64,000 bases of DNA, from contig CAJQUW010001810.1 in the NCBI GenBank assembly GCA_907163375.1, positions 62,001-126,000 on the forward strand, given 5' to 3'. The DNA comes from Prostheceraeus crozeri (lineage: Eukaryota > Platyhelminthes > Polycladida > Euryleptidae). Every line of letters starts with the position of its first letter. Position 1 is the stretch's first letter. A program made the position numbers and the translations under genes. The notes beneath the pieces were generated by a model, which saw nothing but the letters and a program-made list of their open reading frames with translations, was not told where the DNA came from and did no database searches. Below are positions 13,055 through 24,489 of this stretch, in pieces.

Positions 13055-15335
13055 CAGCGTTTCCAAAAGTGAGCGCACAGCGCGCAGCTGCGCGGTTTTG
13101 CCGATTTCTGCGCGGAAGCGCGGAAAATTGAGAAGCTGCGCGGAATTTTGATGTCACAATCTTTTTTCAGTTTTAAGTATGTTTTGAATCTTAGTGTGGT
13201 GTTTTCACGGAAATCATTTCAAATTAGACATTGTTCACCTAATGTACAGCTTCTGTAGTACATTTGATAGAGCACATTTTTTGTTAGATAAAATAAAAGA
13301 AATGTACAAATTTTCGTGGACTTATCAGGTCCGCTTCATCAGGTTGCAGTGGTGAAACTGAAGTCAGACCAAAAGAGAGAACGATATACGTGCGTATATT
13401 AGGTATATGCATTTCCCATCGGTTCATCGCATTTTGTGATTGCTGTGTATGGAAGGTCTCAGTGAATAATCGCGGGCGCCACTTCGTCTGCCTTGTGATG
13501 AGGTGCGCCTTTGACTAATCAATAGCGTGATTCCTCTCGATCGAATGCTCTACAAGGGCTAATTTCTGCAGTTGAAAAAGAAAAAAGCTTCTGCAGCATT
13601 ATTTCAATAATAGATGGGAACCAAATTAGGATAATTTAGCTTTTCTACTCATAAGATTGTAAAATGACTGCGAATCAAGATACATTTGCCCTGCTGCTTG
13701 AAAATTTACTTATGCTTAAAACTCACTTCAAATCACGCTTTGTTTGACTCTGCATCATATTGGGCCCACCTAGTGCTGGGGAGAATAAGTAAACCACTCA
13801 AGTACCACAAGTATCATTTTGGCCCTTCAGATGGTCCATTTTTTCTACACCGCACTGTAAATGGATTCTATTGTTTTTTCGTTTTGAATGTGAGCTGTCG
13901 CGTGAAAATCATTATTTTACAGGTTTTTGAGAAACTTTACAGTGGAATCATCTCATCACCTCATCATATCCCTATACAGGGAAAATGTTGCGGAAGAAGA
14001 TCTCATTCACGTCGAATCCCAATTGAATTTCGATTGCGACGCCGACGCACTTCTTCTTGAATTGCGCAAGTTTCGTAGCAATGCGGAAATTGACACAGAG
14101 GAAGTCGACTTGCCCAAATTTTGGAAACAGATAGCCTCGAAGGATGCCTACCATAGTTTGAGTGCACTGGCCAAAAGTTGCATTATTCTACCTCATGGCA
14201 ACGCTGACACTGAAAGATTGTTTAGCTCGATGAAGCGCATTTTGACCACAGACCGCAACAGATTGCAGGATCCCAACTTTAACGGTATTCTGACAGTGAA
14301 ATTATTTATGCGAAATCGCGGATACAAGAGTGCAACGTTCCCAATTGGACGCAAGTTGCTCGATCGTTGGTATGAAGCATCGAATTCCTACATGCAGTAC
14401 GAGTATCTGAAGCAAAAGGAAAAGGAGCGCATTGAAGCAGAAAAAAAGAAAGAGGAAGATCGAAAAGCCAGGGAGAAAGAGATGGAAAGAGAAAGAGTCA
14501 GGCAAGAAAAGGAATCAGCAGAGAAACTCGCCGAGAGTAAGCGGAAAACGGCCATGGAATACATGGAGGCAGCCAAGAGGCTTATGCTAGAAGCACAGTC
14601 GATAACAGATGCAGCTCCCGTGTCATCGAAAAAAGATGAGTCCAAAAGAAAGTTGAAGAGAACTTTGCCTTCGACCGAACCACTGATGGATACGAGGCGT
14701 CATAGACAATGATAAGACACTTGGTGCTGACTATTTTCTCGTCATCCTCAACTCAAGTTGTTGCAAATTCAATAGATGAATACAATTTTTCTTAAAAAAG
14801 ATTTATTTCTCTGTCAATATGTACATCTACATTCAGATAAGCTATATGTCCTTCACACTCAGTTACCGTGAAATGTAGTAAAACGTGGACCATGAGGCCA
14901 CTTTTGAATTTTTTTGCAATAATTATCATGAAGACCTTTTGTTGTAGTCACATTCCCATGCCACTTGACTCGAGAGATATTGGTACCGGAATAGTTTCTT
15001 GTTCACTTTGTTTTGTGAAGTCTTTGATTATTACTGAAAATACAGTACCTACTACACTACGCTTTGTTTATAGTTACCTACCAGTTACAATATGTTGACC
15101 CTATTGATAGAAACAGTTATAGTTACCCAATCAGGTTCCATCGAAAGTCTACTTAAGATTGAAAGTAAAAGTTGCACATCACTATGTAGGATTCATTTTT
15201 GAATATGCAAGAAAATGAAATCCAGAAAATCACAAATATGGTCTTAAAACTGCAATGTAAAAGGGTGTTAGGGTCCATCTGCGCGGATTTACTTGGCCTG
15301 CGCGGATTCTCAGAGATTTTACTTTGGAAACGCTG
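13055..15335 (+). mobile_element. hAT element with TGCGCGGA subterminal repeats
   Basis: The terminal inverted repeats CAGCGTTTCCAAA (13055-13067) and its complement ending at 15335 define a 2,281-bp element. Subterminal TGCGCGG words cluster near both ends (about 13090-13143 and 15288-15306), as expected for hAT transposase binding sites. ATATC lies next to both ends, but no clean 8-bp duplication remains. It carries a hAT dimerisation-domain transposase fragment on the plus strand. Related end fragments appear at 31640-31780 and 33700-33790. Confidence 0.82.
13923..14712 (+). pseudogene. hAT transposase C-terminus with coiled-coil tail
   Basis: The open frame follows an acceptor-like TTATTTTACAG. 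Residues about 60-140 form a hAT dimerisation domain, with the motifs LPKFWKQIA, ILPHGNADTERLFSSMKRI and DRNRL. The last 100 or so residues are an unusually long charged coiled coil (about 14399-14610) of alternating Lys/Glu/Arg, ending in basic residues. The BED finger and the DDE catalytic region are not recognisable upstream (13055-13900), so the gene is partial or its other exons have decayed. hAT transposases normally end soon after the dimerisation domain, so the tail is odd. The minus-strand frames here are shadows. Confidence 0.8.
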
Positions 15336-17280
15336 ATATCACCAACATCTAGGTACAAAGCGATTTCTTCTAATCAATGAACAGATTTCAGGAGCACATT
15401 ATTGATTGAATGGCATTTATCACTAAAAGGATGCCTCGGTAATAGTGATCATGGGGTATCAGTATAGAGTGTAAAGACATAGTCAGTTCAATTCAGAATA
15501 AGAAAATGAAGAAACAAAAAAAGCAACAACTATTAAGAAAAGAACAAGCATCAAACGTCAATTGACAACTTAATTTATGTCACATATACATGTAGGCCTA
15601 TGCACATGTGTGCATCTGTATCACAAAGTGGAATTGTCATTTAATAGCTTGATAGTTGGCACGCTTGTGGCGCATGTTTCTACAATCTCATAGCCAGTCA
15701 GCAAGATGCCCATGTGATAAGCGTATATGACAATGCCGGGATCTACCTATTCGTTGAATAATCGGTATTTTGTATCAGTAATACTGGCATTGACAAACAT
15801 TGTAGGAGCCAAATTTAAGACTAAATTGCATAGCTTTAATTCCACAATTCAATTATAAATTCAAAATCAGGAAATACAGTCAAAAAGCATTATGGGACTA
15901 CGATAACCGCACATTAACAACTTCTGTTATTATGGTACGAGTACCATGAATTGAATGTATTGAAGTAATAGCTCTGTTGATCATCTGTTTTCGAAGATGT
16001 GCAAAATCCAGTCTATTTATTCTGATTATTTTTCAAACTGCATTGAAATGCAGTGAACGCATCCGTAGTTGCTGATTAAAAATAATAATTAAAATATTTT
16101 GATTTTCTATAAGAAGCATGTTTTTTTGTTAAGTTATCACTGCTCGCTGCTGAAATTTTGCTTCATTTTATTTTTGTCGATATGGCGTCATGTTCTTAAA
16201 AGTAAGGATCTTGTAAAATTCTTAATCTTGGACTAATTTTTATGTAAGCACATGTGATTTTCGAGTCAGTCGACTATCATGACATCGCTTCAAGATTTCA
16301 GTCTGCGTTTTGTTTTCATAGTAGTGCCATCATTTCGATTAATTTAATGCGAGTTTCAGACTAAACTAGCACGAAATCTAAGTTGAAGATCCATTAAGCA
16401 ATTTCAATACTAAAACTCAAGCTCCAATAACTTAAAATTGACAATGCAGATGGTGAATGTTCGCCGTTTCCCCTCAATCAGGAACTTCCGTACGATATGG
16501 TGTTGAATTGAACTTTGTACACTACAATTAAGCTTATATTTAAAACGTAGATTAAATACGATTATGTAAAAACGTTCGTCTGCAAATTTAGTCGCACTAA
16601 TATGTTTGAAACAGATTAGACATATTACCGGTGTGGCAATCCCAGGTTTTCATACTCACTCGCAATTCTTGTTCACTCATCACATGCTATTCTTAGATTT
16701 GATTTTAGATTCTTAGTTTTTAGTGGATAAAGCAAAATGACAAAAAAAAGCAAATGCGTTTTAAATTTCTGTGAAAAACTGCTCTTACATGCTATCTAAT
16801 CACGATTTAAGATTGTAAGAATGCGAGTGCAACTGTATCAAAATTATGGATTTTCTCTGTATAAGATTTTATAAGCAATCTAACTGTTGTAGACGATTTA
16901 TCTTGCATTTCCACCCAGAGAAAATTGCACTCATTCATCATAAGCTAGTGACTCCAGACATGAAAGAGTTAATTTCACTCAAACTTATTTGACTAAGAGA
17001 ACCTTCAGCGAGACTGTAATAAAAAGTAAACAATGATTTGAAGCAGAAATAATGTTCCTCGGATTGAGTTTGCTATGAAAATTTTCACAGATTTCATTCA
17101 TTGCTTTGTCTGGCTGGACAAAACATGCAAATTTACAATGTTGCTGTGTTTGTAAACTTGTTTATTCAATGATTCAAACATCAAACAACTCGCTTGTTGC
17201 CCTGATTAGTTGCTGCCAAAACAATTTGGTGATATAATTTCGTGGCGCATCTCATGTAATCGAAACCAGATGATACGTAG
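15336..17280. other. Intronic stretch without recognised genes
   Basis: AT-rich sequence between two hAT elements in the HACD intron. I see no coding similarity. One TAGGCCTA palindrome lies at 15593-15600. Confidence 0.5.
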
Positions 17281-18757
17281 CAGTGTTTGGAATTCTCGGG
17301 ACAATTTCAGATCCCGGGATTTTTCCCAGGACAAACCGAAATTCCCAAAAAGTCTCATGTTGCTGGCAATTTTGCTAGCTCGACTATTTTCTAAGTGCAT
17401 TGGAAGGGTTTGTATTTACCAATATATTTTACTGGTGACTATTTTCGAGTTGTATTGGAAAGGTAATAGCATTTAGAGACACTTTAATTACGGTACCGTA
17501 CATTTGAGATGCAATTAATCAAGCAAGCTTTTTTAATCACGATTAATGCCTGGGAAAGCTGTATTTTCAAAATTGCTAACTGCTATAGTTGCTTACTGAT
17601 AGAATTATTTCTAATTTTGGTACAAATTCTGCGGTAATTCTTGTACGGTACCGGTACAAAGTTACGAAAGTAGTTAGTAGGCCTATTGACTTATGAACCA
17701 GTTGCGTTTGATATACATGTAATTAATTATATTAGACCTATGCCTACATGTACCTCATACTCCTTGTGATTGCGCGTATTGAAATGCCGTCCTCTGCTGC
17801 TAGTCTTGCCAGTATTTCTGCTAGTGATGATTGCTTAGCAGACATGAAACCTCGATCTAGAGTTTGTTGATTAACTTTCTTCCTCTGCGACGGTTGATCA
17901 GCCATGTCTTCATCAGCTTTGCGTTTCTGGGCACAAGCTCACGATGAATGTTCTTCAAATGTCTTAGCAAACCGCTAGTCGATGATCCTTTGCAGCCGAT
18001 AGAAGCTTTGCAAATATTGCAGATGGCCTTCAAGCCAGTATCGTCTTTCGTAAAATAGTTCTAGGTGGGTGAATCCTTGGCTTAGACACTGCACTGCACT
18101 GAACTCTCAACTCGAAGGAGTAGTCTATAAACTACGGGCATTCTTCTTGAGCGCTAACACCAAAATCAATTTTCATCTCCAAGAGATGGGAAAAGGAAGG
18201 AAACGGTGACAGTCATCTGGCTTCTCGCACCAATCGTGACCTTGCGCAAGCCTTGCGGTAGCAGTCACACACACAGAATCATAGCACAGAAGTGGCACAG
18301 AATCATGCACATAATACTGTAGTCATACCCAAGACGTCACACACGATCACTCAGTTCTAACATCATGCTATCATACAATACTCAGCAACAGTTCAACACA
18401 TGAGTCATTCTGCCGAATGACGCGACGGAATATGACCTCAGACAAGGACTGCTATTATATTTAGACGTCCTTGCCTCAGATGAGACGACAAATGTACTAT
18501 GCATAATCAGAATAGTTAGCTTTTGTGCTATGTACTATGCAGCTTACGGTGCTACTTACTAGCCTTTTACGACTCTATACAGACTATGTAGCCAATCATT
18601 AACTAAAATATGATAGACGCAGATTCGCACAACTACTATGTAAGTCAGTAACTTCTTTTTCAAGAAAATTGAATCCCGGGATTTCCCGTCTCTGTTTCCC
18701 GGGATTCGGGACAAGAGAAATACGCCGGGATCCCGGGAAATCGGGATCCAAACACTA
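17281..18757 (-). mobile_element. hAT element with CCCGGGAT palindromic ends
   Basis: The ends read CAGTGTTTGGA (from 17281) and the complement of TAGTGTTTGGATCCC (to 18757). Flanking 8-mers ATACGTAG (17273-17280) and ATAAGTAG (18758-18765) match at 7 of 8, a decayed hAT target duplication. Both ends carry palindromic ATCCCGGGAT and CCCGGGATCCCGGG words. The element is 1,477 bp, and on the minus strand it retains only the N-terminal BED-finger part of a transposase. It is an internal-deletion derivative inside the HACD intron. Confidence 0.85.
17744..18060 (-). pseudogene. BED zinc-finger N-terminus of a hAT transposase
   Basis: Reading the minus strand from 18060 gives FTKDDTGLKAICNICKAS followed by GLLRHLKNIH. 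This is a BED-type finger with the Cys-x2-Cys and His-x4-His spacing. After one frameshift near 17937 the frame continues as QKRKADEDMADQPSQRKK, then ISIRAITRS before a stop at 17744-17746, as in the linker of BED-hAT proteins. The catalytic and dimerisation regions are absent. The stretch is split by the frameshift, so it is easily missed as an open frame. Confidence 0.72.
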
Positions 18758-20536
18758 ATAAGTAGCAATATTTTATAGAGCAACATTTTCAAGATAAAGA
18801 AGTCAAATTTCCAATTTAAGTGTAAAGAATTATAACTGCGTATCCTAATATTTTATAGGCGACAATCAAAAGTTCTTGATAAAGCAACATGGGAAAAGTT
18901 AGGCATTATAAGTGCTTGTTTTTCATAGCATGGACCAATTCTTTTCTTCGGCTGTCGTTGGCACATGTACTTGCTTTCTAAAGTAATCTATTTAGACAGC
19001 AGCTTTGCACTGCCTATCTAAATTTTATCAGCTCATCAAAGTTCTAGCAAAATTTGAAGGCTGATTTGATTCAGTGCAGGATTATATAGATCCAGAGACT
19101 TCCTTGGCACTTGTCCTGGCAATAAGTTGCTTAGTTATACGTTCGATACACATGACTAAAACTTTAAAAGCTGCTGTCCGCATTTTCGGCGAATAATTGA
19201 ATTTCTGTTTCGCTATGAAATATAAGCCACAATTTCATCGAATCGCCAAAGTTTGTTAGTTGAAATGGACAATTTTATTACACGATATTTGGGCGGGTCT
19301 CTTGGTTGTTCATGGTCGATAACTACCGCTACACATTCTTTGTTTGTGATCGCGTTACTAAGTCGGCGGAGGGTCACTCGTTAGGCGCCACTGACGCCTA
19401 GCATGATTTAAGCTGTCGCTTGCTGGTATGTCCAGGAACTAAGCAACTAAGCAATTCGTATAGACACTAAGCAATTTGTGCTCAGAGTGTACAAACCACT
19501 GAAAACTGCATGCTCTTTACAAGTACAAGCTTTAAACTAAGCTAATCACTTGATTTCGTAATTATTCGATCATTTTACCATCATTTTCACTTATTTTGTC
19601 TATTGCTGTTAATTTCTTGTTGATACTACAAGACTGCCCGCAAAAACTTCTAAACTGAATTGATCTCTTGAAGTTAGTCATTAAATTTTTTGCTGATCGT
19701 AGAGTAGCCGGTCCCCCAAACCAAATCGCCACAGCATGTCCAAAAATTAAGTAATCGGTTGGAGATTCTATGTATCAAGAGAAATGGCAATTAATTGTGC
19801 GACCGAGCGGTTGCTATCAATAGAGCAAGTATTTCACGAACACGCAATATAGTACGCATGCGTAATCTCCAGAAGGCCAGACGTAAGTGTGAGACATTTT
19901 TCCTTTTTCTGAACATCACTGTGGTCAAGACGACGGCGAAACGCATGCGTACTTCATTATTATGTAGTTAATATTTTGTGCTATCAATAACAATTGCACA
20001 ACCGCAGAATCACTTGATGTATTTCTTGAACCCATGGCACATCGCGACCGAGCGGTGAGTTCATAATTCACATAATTATTTGCAGCACACGCAAACTTCC
20101 GGCACTCCATAATAAACTGCTGGATCTTCGCATTTAATCTAACATTGATTTTTTCTAACAAAATGTAGCTTGATTTGGTGATGACTTTTAAGAAATAGAT
20201 AATGATTAGGATCTTTTGCTTTGTAAATAATAGATAACCCAGTGCGTCGAAGCGTATGTGCAGCGCCTGAGGATCAATAACATATGAATTATGAGTCATA
20301 ATTTTTGAAAAGTTGCAGGTATTTATCGAATGAAACTCAATAGCTCTGACATTTTCAATTTCAATTTCCATCGATTGAAATTATATTTATTAAATTTCCA
20401 ATATATTTATATTAAATTTTATATATTAATTGTCCAACATGATATCTATTCTGCTTTGATTTTTAAATGGAAACACTTTTTCCATTTGTTGTCCAAATTA
20501 TAAAATTGTTGAAGAAATGTTATTTTTCTTTTGCAG
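18758..20536. other. 3' part of HACD intron
   Basis: No gene is recognised. Two partial copies of a short module occur: CGACCGAGCGGT at about 19801 and 20045, with ACGCATGCGTA at about 19856 and 19942. The interval ends at the acceptor of the second HACD exon. Confidence 0.5.
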
Positions 20537-20675
20537 GGAGAACTTCTCACCATATTTCTTGCCGCTAAGGAAGCTGGAAAGAAAAATCTCTTGAATTACA
20601 GTTTACCGAACAATTTGAATGTTTCCTTCAGTTATCAGTGCTTCCTCTATGCAGTAATGTTGCTATACATTCCAT
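20537..20675 (+). CDS. HACD/PTPLA dehydratase, downstream exon
   Basis: The 139-bp exon is preceded by TTTTCTTTTGCAG and followed by the donor GTAAGT. It begins in phase 0 with GELLTIFLAA and continues YSLPNNLNVSFSYQCFL to YIP. This matches the HACD segment GELLTI, then LPN-x-x-NVSF, then YIP before the last membrane helix. The exon ends after the first base of a codon, so the next exon should start with two bases completing it. The Glu of GELL corresponds to the second conserved catalytic residue of the family. The final exon (expected FPQLY-x-HM-x-x-QR) was not found. A nearby AG at 20773 would give FFQDSK and a quick stop, which does not fit. Confidence 0.86.
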
Positions 20676-21749
20676 GTAAGTTAACAGCGCAGAATGTAAA
20701 TCTGCTTTTTCATCCGAAATAATTCTACTTTCTACTGTACTGTTATTTCTTTTGCATTATTCCATTATTCACAGTTTTTCAAGACAGTAAGCTTTCAGTT
20801 ATTACTTAAATTCATATTTCTACACTCGTTTCATGAAATTTTTGGATGTTTTGGTCAAATTCAGTTTCAAGCTCATATTGACCGAATCACAAAGGAGGTT
20901 CTTATTTGTTGTCATACAGAATTGCGAATTCGTATAGAACAGAACTTGTGGGGTCTATATTCGGATTATTCAATTAGTAACACATACTCGTCATACGTAG
21001 TGCTTGCGTGTACTTTATTAGAATTATTTTTCCCGAAAGCCGACAGAGGGATCAAAAACATCTAAAGCTTTCCGCTGACCATTTGCCCGACAGCTGAAGA
21101 AGGGATTGCGTCTGAATGAGCAGAGTTATGTTCAATCTGGAATTGTGCTCGACTGTCTATTCAAATAGTCTAATGTCATTGAAGTTATCAGACGCCATTA
21201 GATGACAACATTTAGTGACGTAGTTCTATTATACTGTTATGTGTGAACTTTATTGTTAATCCTTGTTTTATCTTTCGAATACCCGCGGGCCGATTAGCAA
21301 GTGCTACTTGATACATAATAGAAGCATCATTGTATCTGAATTTTTCTCAACTTCATTACAGGCTATGAGTCTCAGTAGTAATACAACTACGTGTCTCATG
21401 CATCAAAGTCCAATGCCTAATAAATATGAAAATACATAGTGAAACTCCGGCTTCTGAAGAATAGAGCACAGAATATCTACTAGACATTCGGTGTGATACG
21501 AAACAGACGTATAATAATTCAGTGAAAATGACAATTTACAATCTTAGGATAACGCAAAATCATGAAAAGAATGAAAACAATTTTTTTCTAAAGGCAGTTA
21601 CATAAAACGTGTTTGAAAATTCATGTAGATACCTGGTTTCAAAGCCAAATTTAATGAATATTTTTAGATGTTTTTTTTGACTATTATAAACTTTTCCATA
21701 TTTAGAAATACACAACACGAGGTAAATGTGTCTTGCTAAACGTTCATGT
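20676..21749. other. Noncoding, downstream of last HACD exon found
   Basis: Most likely the next HACD intron. No exon or repeat was recognised. Confidence 0.4.
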
Positions 21750-21933
21750 GTATGAGGTCATGAAGATCATTACACGAAGCCGTGGCGAAGGCAGTGATTA
21801 TGAGATCTATTCTTTATGAGCACCAGCGGAGGACATTTATGGGAACTGGTAACATGTTATCGAAGCCGACATTTGTAATTTGGAAATCTTATCAAAGCAT
21901 TTTTGAAGTAAAAATTTTCAAACTAGACAAGAT
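21750..21933 (+). pseudogene. Possible decayed tyrosine-kinase segment (activation loop to subdomain IX)
   Basis: In one plus-strand frame the reading is RSRGEGSDYEIYSL, stop, APAEDIYGNW, stop, HVIEADICNLEIL. This resembles a kinase activation loop with tyrosines, an APE-like block and the following SDVYSFG-like segment. Two in-frame stops (TGA, TAA) interrupt it. The same signature class appears at 22909-23045. The homology is weak and was seen by eye only. Confidence 0.33.
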
Positions 21934-22380
21934 CTAATAGATAGAATCAAATTACAAAACAAATAGTAATGTTGGAAACATAGTTTGATATGTAAGATAA
22001 GAATGATTATTATTAGTTATTAATATAAATATTAATAATATAATATGAAAATTAAAAATGCAATAAATTAGATTATAATCATTGTCATCCTTCCTTTATT
22101 GTATCCATCCTTTCCTTCCTTGATCCAGTGCAAATTAAGTTCGAACTTTGTGAAAGGAAAACATTCTGTTAAGATGAGTTTGATATCCATGGAGATGATA
22201 TCTAGAATTTATTAGAAATTAGACTGAAAAGAAGTTAGGAAACATTAAAATTTTCAAATCCTTCAGGCGCTGAGCATTAGACATAAATGAATGCAGGAGT
22301 TTTCTCTAAGTGATGTCGGCAACTAATCTCTTGTAAATAGAATAATTATATTAAGTTGCATACTCAGTTAAAAAGTGGTA

Positions 22381-22594
22381 ACAGACCTGAATATCAGTCA
22401 TTTCATCCAATATCAGGAATCATCAGCGGACTGATGTCACATCTCTCGACAATTCTCTATTTAAATATGCAGTACACATAGTTGTGTATCTCAAATTAGC
22501 TCGCGTTTGGTGAAAGTTTGGACGTTTAGAGATGTAAACTATGCCTATTGATGGTTCCTAATATTGGATGAAATGGCAACTAATTCCGGTCTGT
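22381..22594. mobile_element. MITE-like inverted repeat
   Basis: Arms of about 45 bp are inverted: ACAGACC...TTTCATCCAATAT on the left (22381-22425) and its complement on the right, ending GGTCTGT at 22594. The 214-bp unit has no coding capacity. The superfamily is unclear because no target duplication was identified. Confidence 0.6.
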
Positions 22595-22908
22595 CGCCCA
22601 ATTTTTAATTGTTGATGAAACTCATTTTAATTACTCTCTTCTCATTGTGTCTGCAAAATGCAGCATTTTTTCATTATTACAGGCCCACTAACAGACGATA
22701 TTTCAGTAGTGTGTCAAAAGCAGGGCTTTATGAACCCCACCGAAATGGGTATCTCTTCTAAACTAATCTCCCATAAGAAACATCATTCACTTGTAGCGAG
22801 ATAGTCCGCATACATGTAATCCGACTTCTTCCAACGCTCCATTCCATGAGGCCTCGATCTTATAGAAAGTTCATATTGATATCCATAGTTTTTCGAAAAA
22901 GTTAAAAA

Positions 22909-23045
22909 CGACAGGATTCCTGAAGTTGACATTTATAGTTTGGAAGTAGAACTGTCACTGATGTGATTAGTTACTCTACTCGAGTCAGTCCGGAAAGCGT
23001 CAACTCATGAGGTCTCAATGCTCATCTCTTGTACATTAATTCTCG
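22909..23045 (+). pseudogene. Possible decayed tyrosine-kinase segment (subdomains IX-X)
   Basis: The frame reads IPEVDIYSLEVELSLM, one stop, then LVTLLESVRKASTHEVSMLI. The order matches the kinase pattern ADIYSLGV..., VTLGES-P, then a STHEV-like helix. A block near CGAAGCCGACATTTGTAATT (21873) is similar at the nucleotide level to the block near 22920, suggesting duplicated copies. Homology is plausible but unproven. Confidence 0.38.
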
Positions 23046-23934
23046 TTTTTACGTCCTTTGAGCGCACATCGGATATTCTGGGACATTTTCACTCTTGCCA
23101 GTAGTGGGTGTGGACACGAAGATGAAATAAGGTTTGAAGAGAGGAGAGGAGTTAAGTTTGAGGCAATTGAACGCGCAATAATTGTTTGATAGGAAAATGA
23201 CGATTTATAGTTGAATCGTTTCATTTGTTCCTCACTTAGTTATTTCTGTATTGATAACAAGTTAGTACCTGGTGAAGAGATAAGTCAACTGAAACTGGGA
23301 ATATCAGTAGAGAGATGAAATGTTCGATGAATTTATGTTGAGGCGGAGTTGTCAAATGTTCGATCAAATCTTAGCAAGTTTGGTAGCTGTGATGTTGCTG
23401 TCTGAGAATCATTTCTTTTGTAGACACTACATGCTGAAATTTTAGATGAAGACTCACGCTATGAAAATAGATTAAACCTTTATCAGAGATGCCTCTTGCC
23501 TTGATGACCCTTTAACTTGTGCCAATTTATCCAGAACCAGATGAAACATGCATAGAAGGGCATCTGTAACTTGAGTTTCATTTTTGAATTTTTTCATAAC
23601 TTATTAGCATCACTGGCTGCGTAGTTTTTGCGGCGCACGAGAGACAATTCATGCTACCATTAATAATTATTACAGCAAAAAAATACTAGCCTCTAAAATA
23701 AAATAACTTGGATATTTTGAAATAATTAATATTTGACTGTCACAATCCATTAAATAATTGGTTCTCATGCATGATGTGGGGAATTTTAATGATTTGTGGC
23801 ACTTCCGGTGATTTATGATGTATTAGCTACAATGGACCAAAATATTCGGCTTGTTGGTCGAGTATTATATAGATATTGGTAACATACATTAATCCGAAAG
23901 AGCTGCTTTGCGCCAGCAGCTCAATGATTGCTTT

Positions 23935-24240
23935 ATAAGCCGTATAGAACTCGGCAGAGTCGTAGTAGTAGCCATCATTATGTGGAAGTCTCATTTTTCA
24001 GTCTCCTTCGTTGCATAAACCGATTCTGGCTATCGTATTATCATTAGATCAGATGAACATGATACTCTTCGCGTGGATGTCCCGCTGATACACGAACTTG
24101 ATGTAAGTGCTGCTCCAATTTTGTTTTCGTTGTATTCTCTCCAACTGCTTCGCTTCTTCCGAGATTTGAAAGTTTACAAAGATGAAGCGATTATTTCTTC
24201 TAAAGACATGTCCGCTGTGAATCCATCGGCAAAAAACATA
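23935..24240 (-). pseudogene. Decayed tyrosine-kinase catalytic segment (HRD to activation loop)
   Basis: Minus-strand translation gives KFVYQRDIHAKSIMF, a stop, NDNTIARIG, LCNEGD, a stop, then DGYYYDSAEFY. This is the order of the kinase catalytic loop (HRD-x-HARN), the strand before DFG, and an activation loop with adjacent tyrosines. The DFG triplet itself is missing between ARIG and LCNEGD, as if a 9-bp deletion removed it. One residue is inserted before RD, and two in-frame stops are present. A related fragment lies at 55858-55990. Functional kinase activity is excluded; homology is moderately supported. Confidence 0.45.
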
Positions 24241-24299
24241 TGTTGTGAACGATCTCCGTGATGCGTATAGCAAGCGCAAAAAAATTCGTTCTTCCCTTA

Positions 24300-24483
24300 T
24301 TGTCCATTTACACCGGACAGAATTTTCGATCAGAACCTTAATAAACCTGAATGGCTGTTCACACAGACGCGCGGGATCGCGTTGCTTCCGGTGTGAACAG
24401 CCCATAGGTTTATTAAGGTTCTGAAAGCAAATTCTGACGCGTGAGGACTCACCGTCCGAGCCGCGTCCGGTGTGAATGAACCT
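24300..24483. mobile_element. MITE with nested inverted repeats and TTA duplication
   Basis: The outer ends (TACACCGGAC on the left, GTCCGGTGTGAA on the right) are inverted, and an inner pair (CAGAACCTTAATAAACCT with its near complement) folds again around GTTCACAC. TTA lies on both sides (24297-24299 and 24484-24486), which would fit a PIF/Harbinger-type MITE. The unit is 184 bp and non-coding, and it sits beside the kinase-like relic. Confidence 0.65.
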
Positions 24484-24489
24484 TTAGAT

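Larger units (their letters stand above)
8830..20536 (+). other. Large HACD intron
   Basis: The intron runs from the GTGAGA donor at 8830 to the TTTTCTTTTGCAG acceptor ending at 20536. Both flanking exons are in phase 0, and joining them gives the family sequence LYPLGIT-GELLTIF without a gap. At 11.7 kb it carries two hAT elements (13055-15335 and 17281-18757), a foldback unit (11796-11899) and a 54-bp hairpin (12193-12246). Elsewhere it shows no recognisable gene. Confidence 0.8.

Noticed and set aside
14302-14645. Minus-strand frames across the coiled-coil region
   Set aside because: They are low-complexity shadows (Ser/Phe runs) of the plus-strand Lys/Glu-rich transposase tail.
19925-20371. 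148-codon minus-strand frame
   Set aside because: No motif, Ile/Leu/Asn-rich composition as expected for AT-rich noncoding DNA, and it lies just inside the HACD intron.
20774-20810. Possible last HACD exon after a 98-bp intron
   Set aside because: It would give FFQDSKLSVIT and a stop, which does not match the conserved FPQLY-x-HM end of the family.
24049-24405. Single 118-codon minus-strand gene
   Set aside because: The frame runs through a MITE (24300-24483); only the downstream part looks like a kinase relic.
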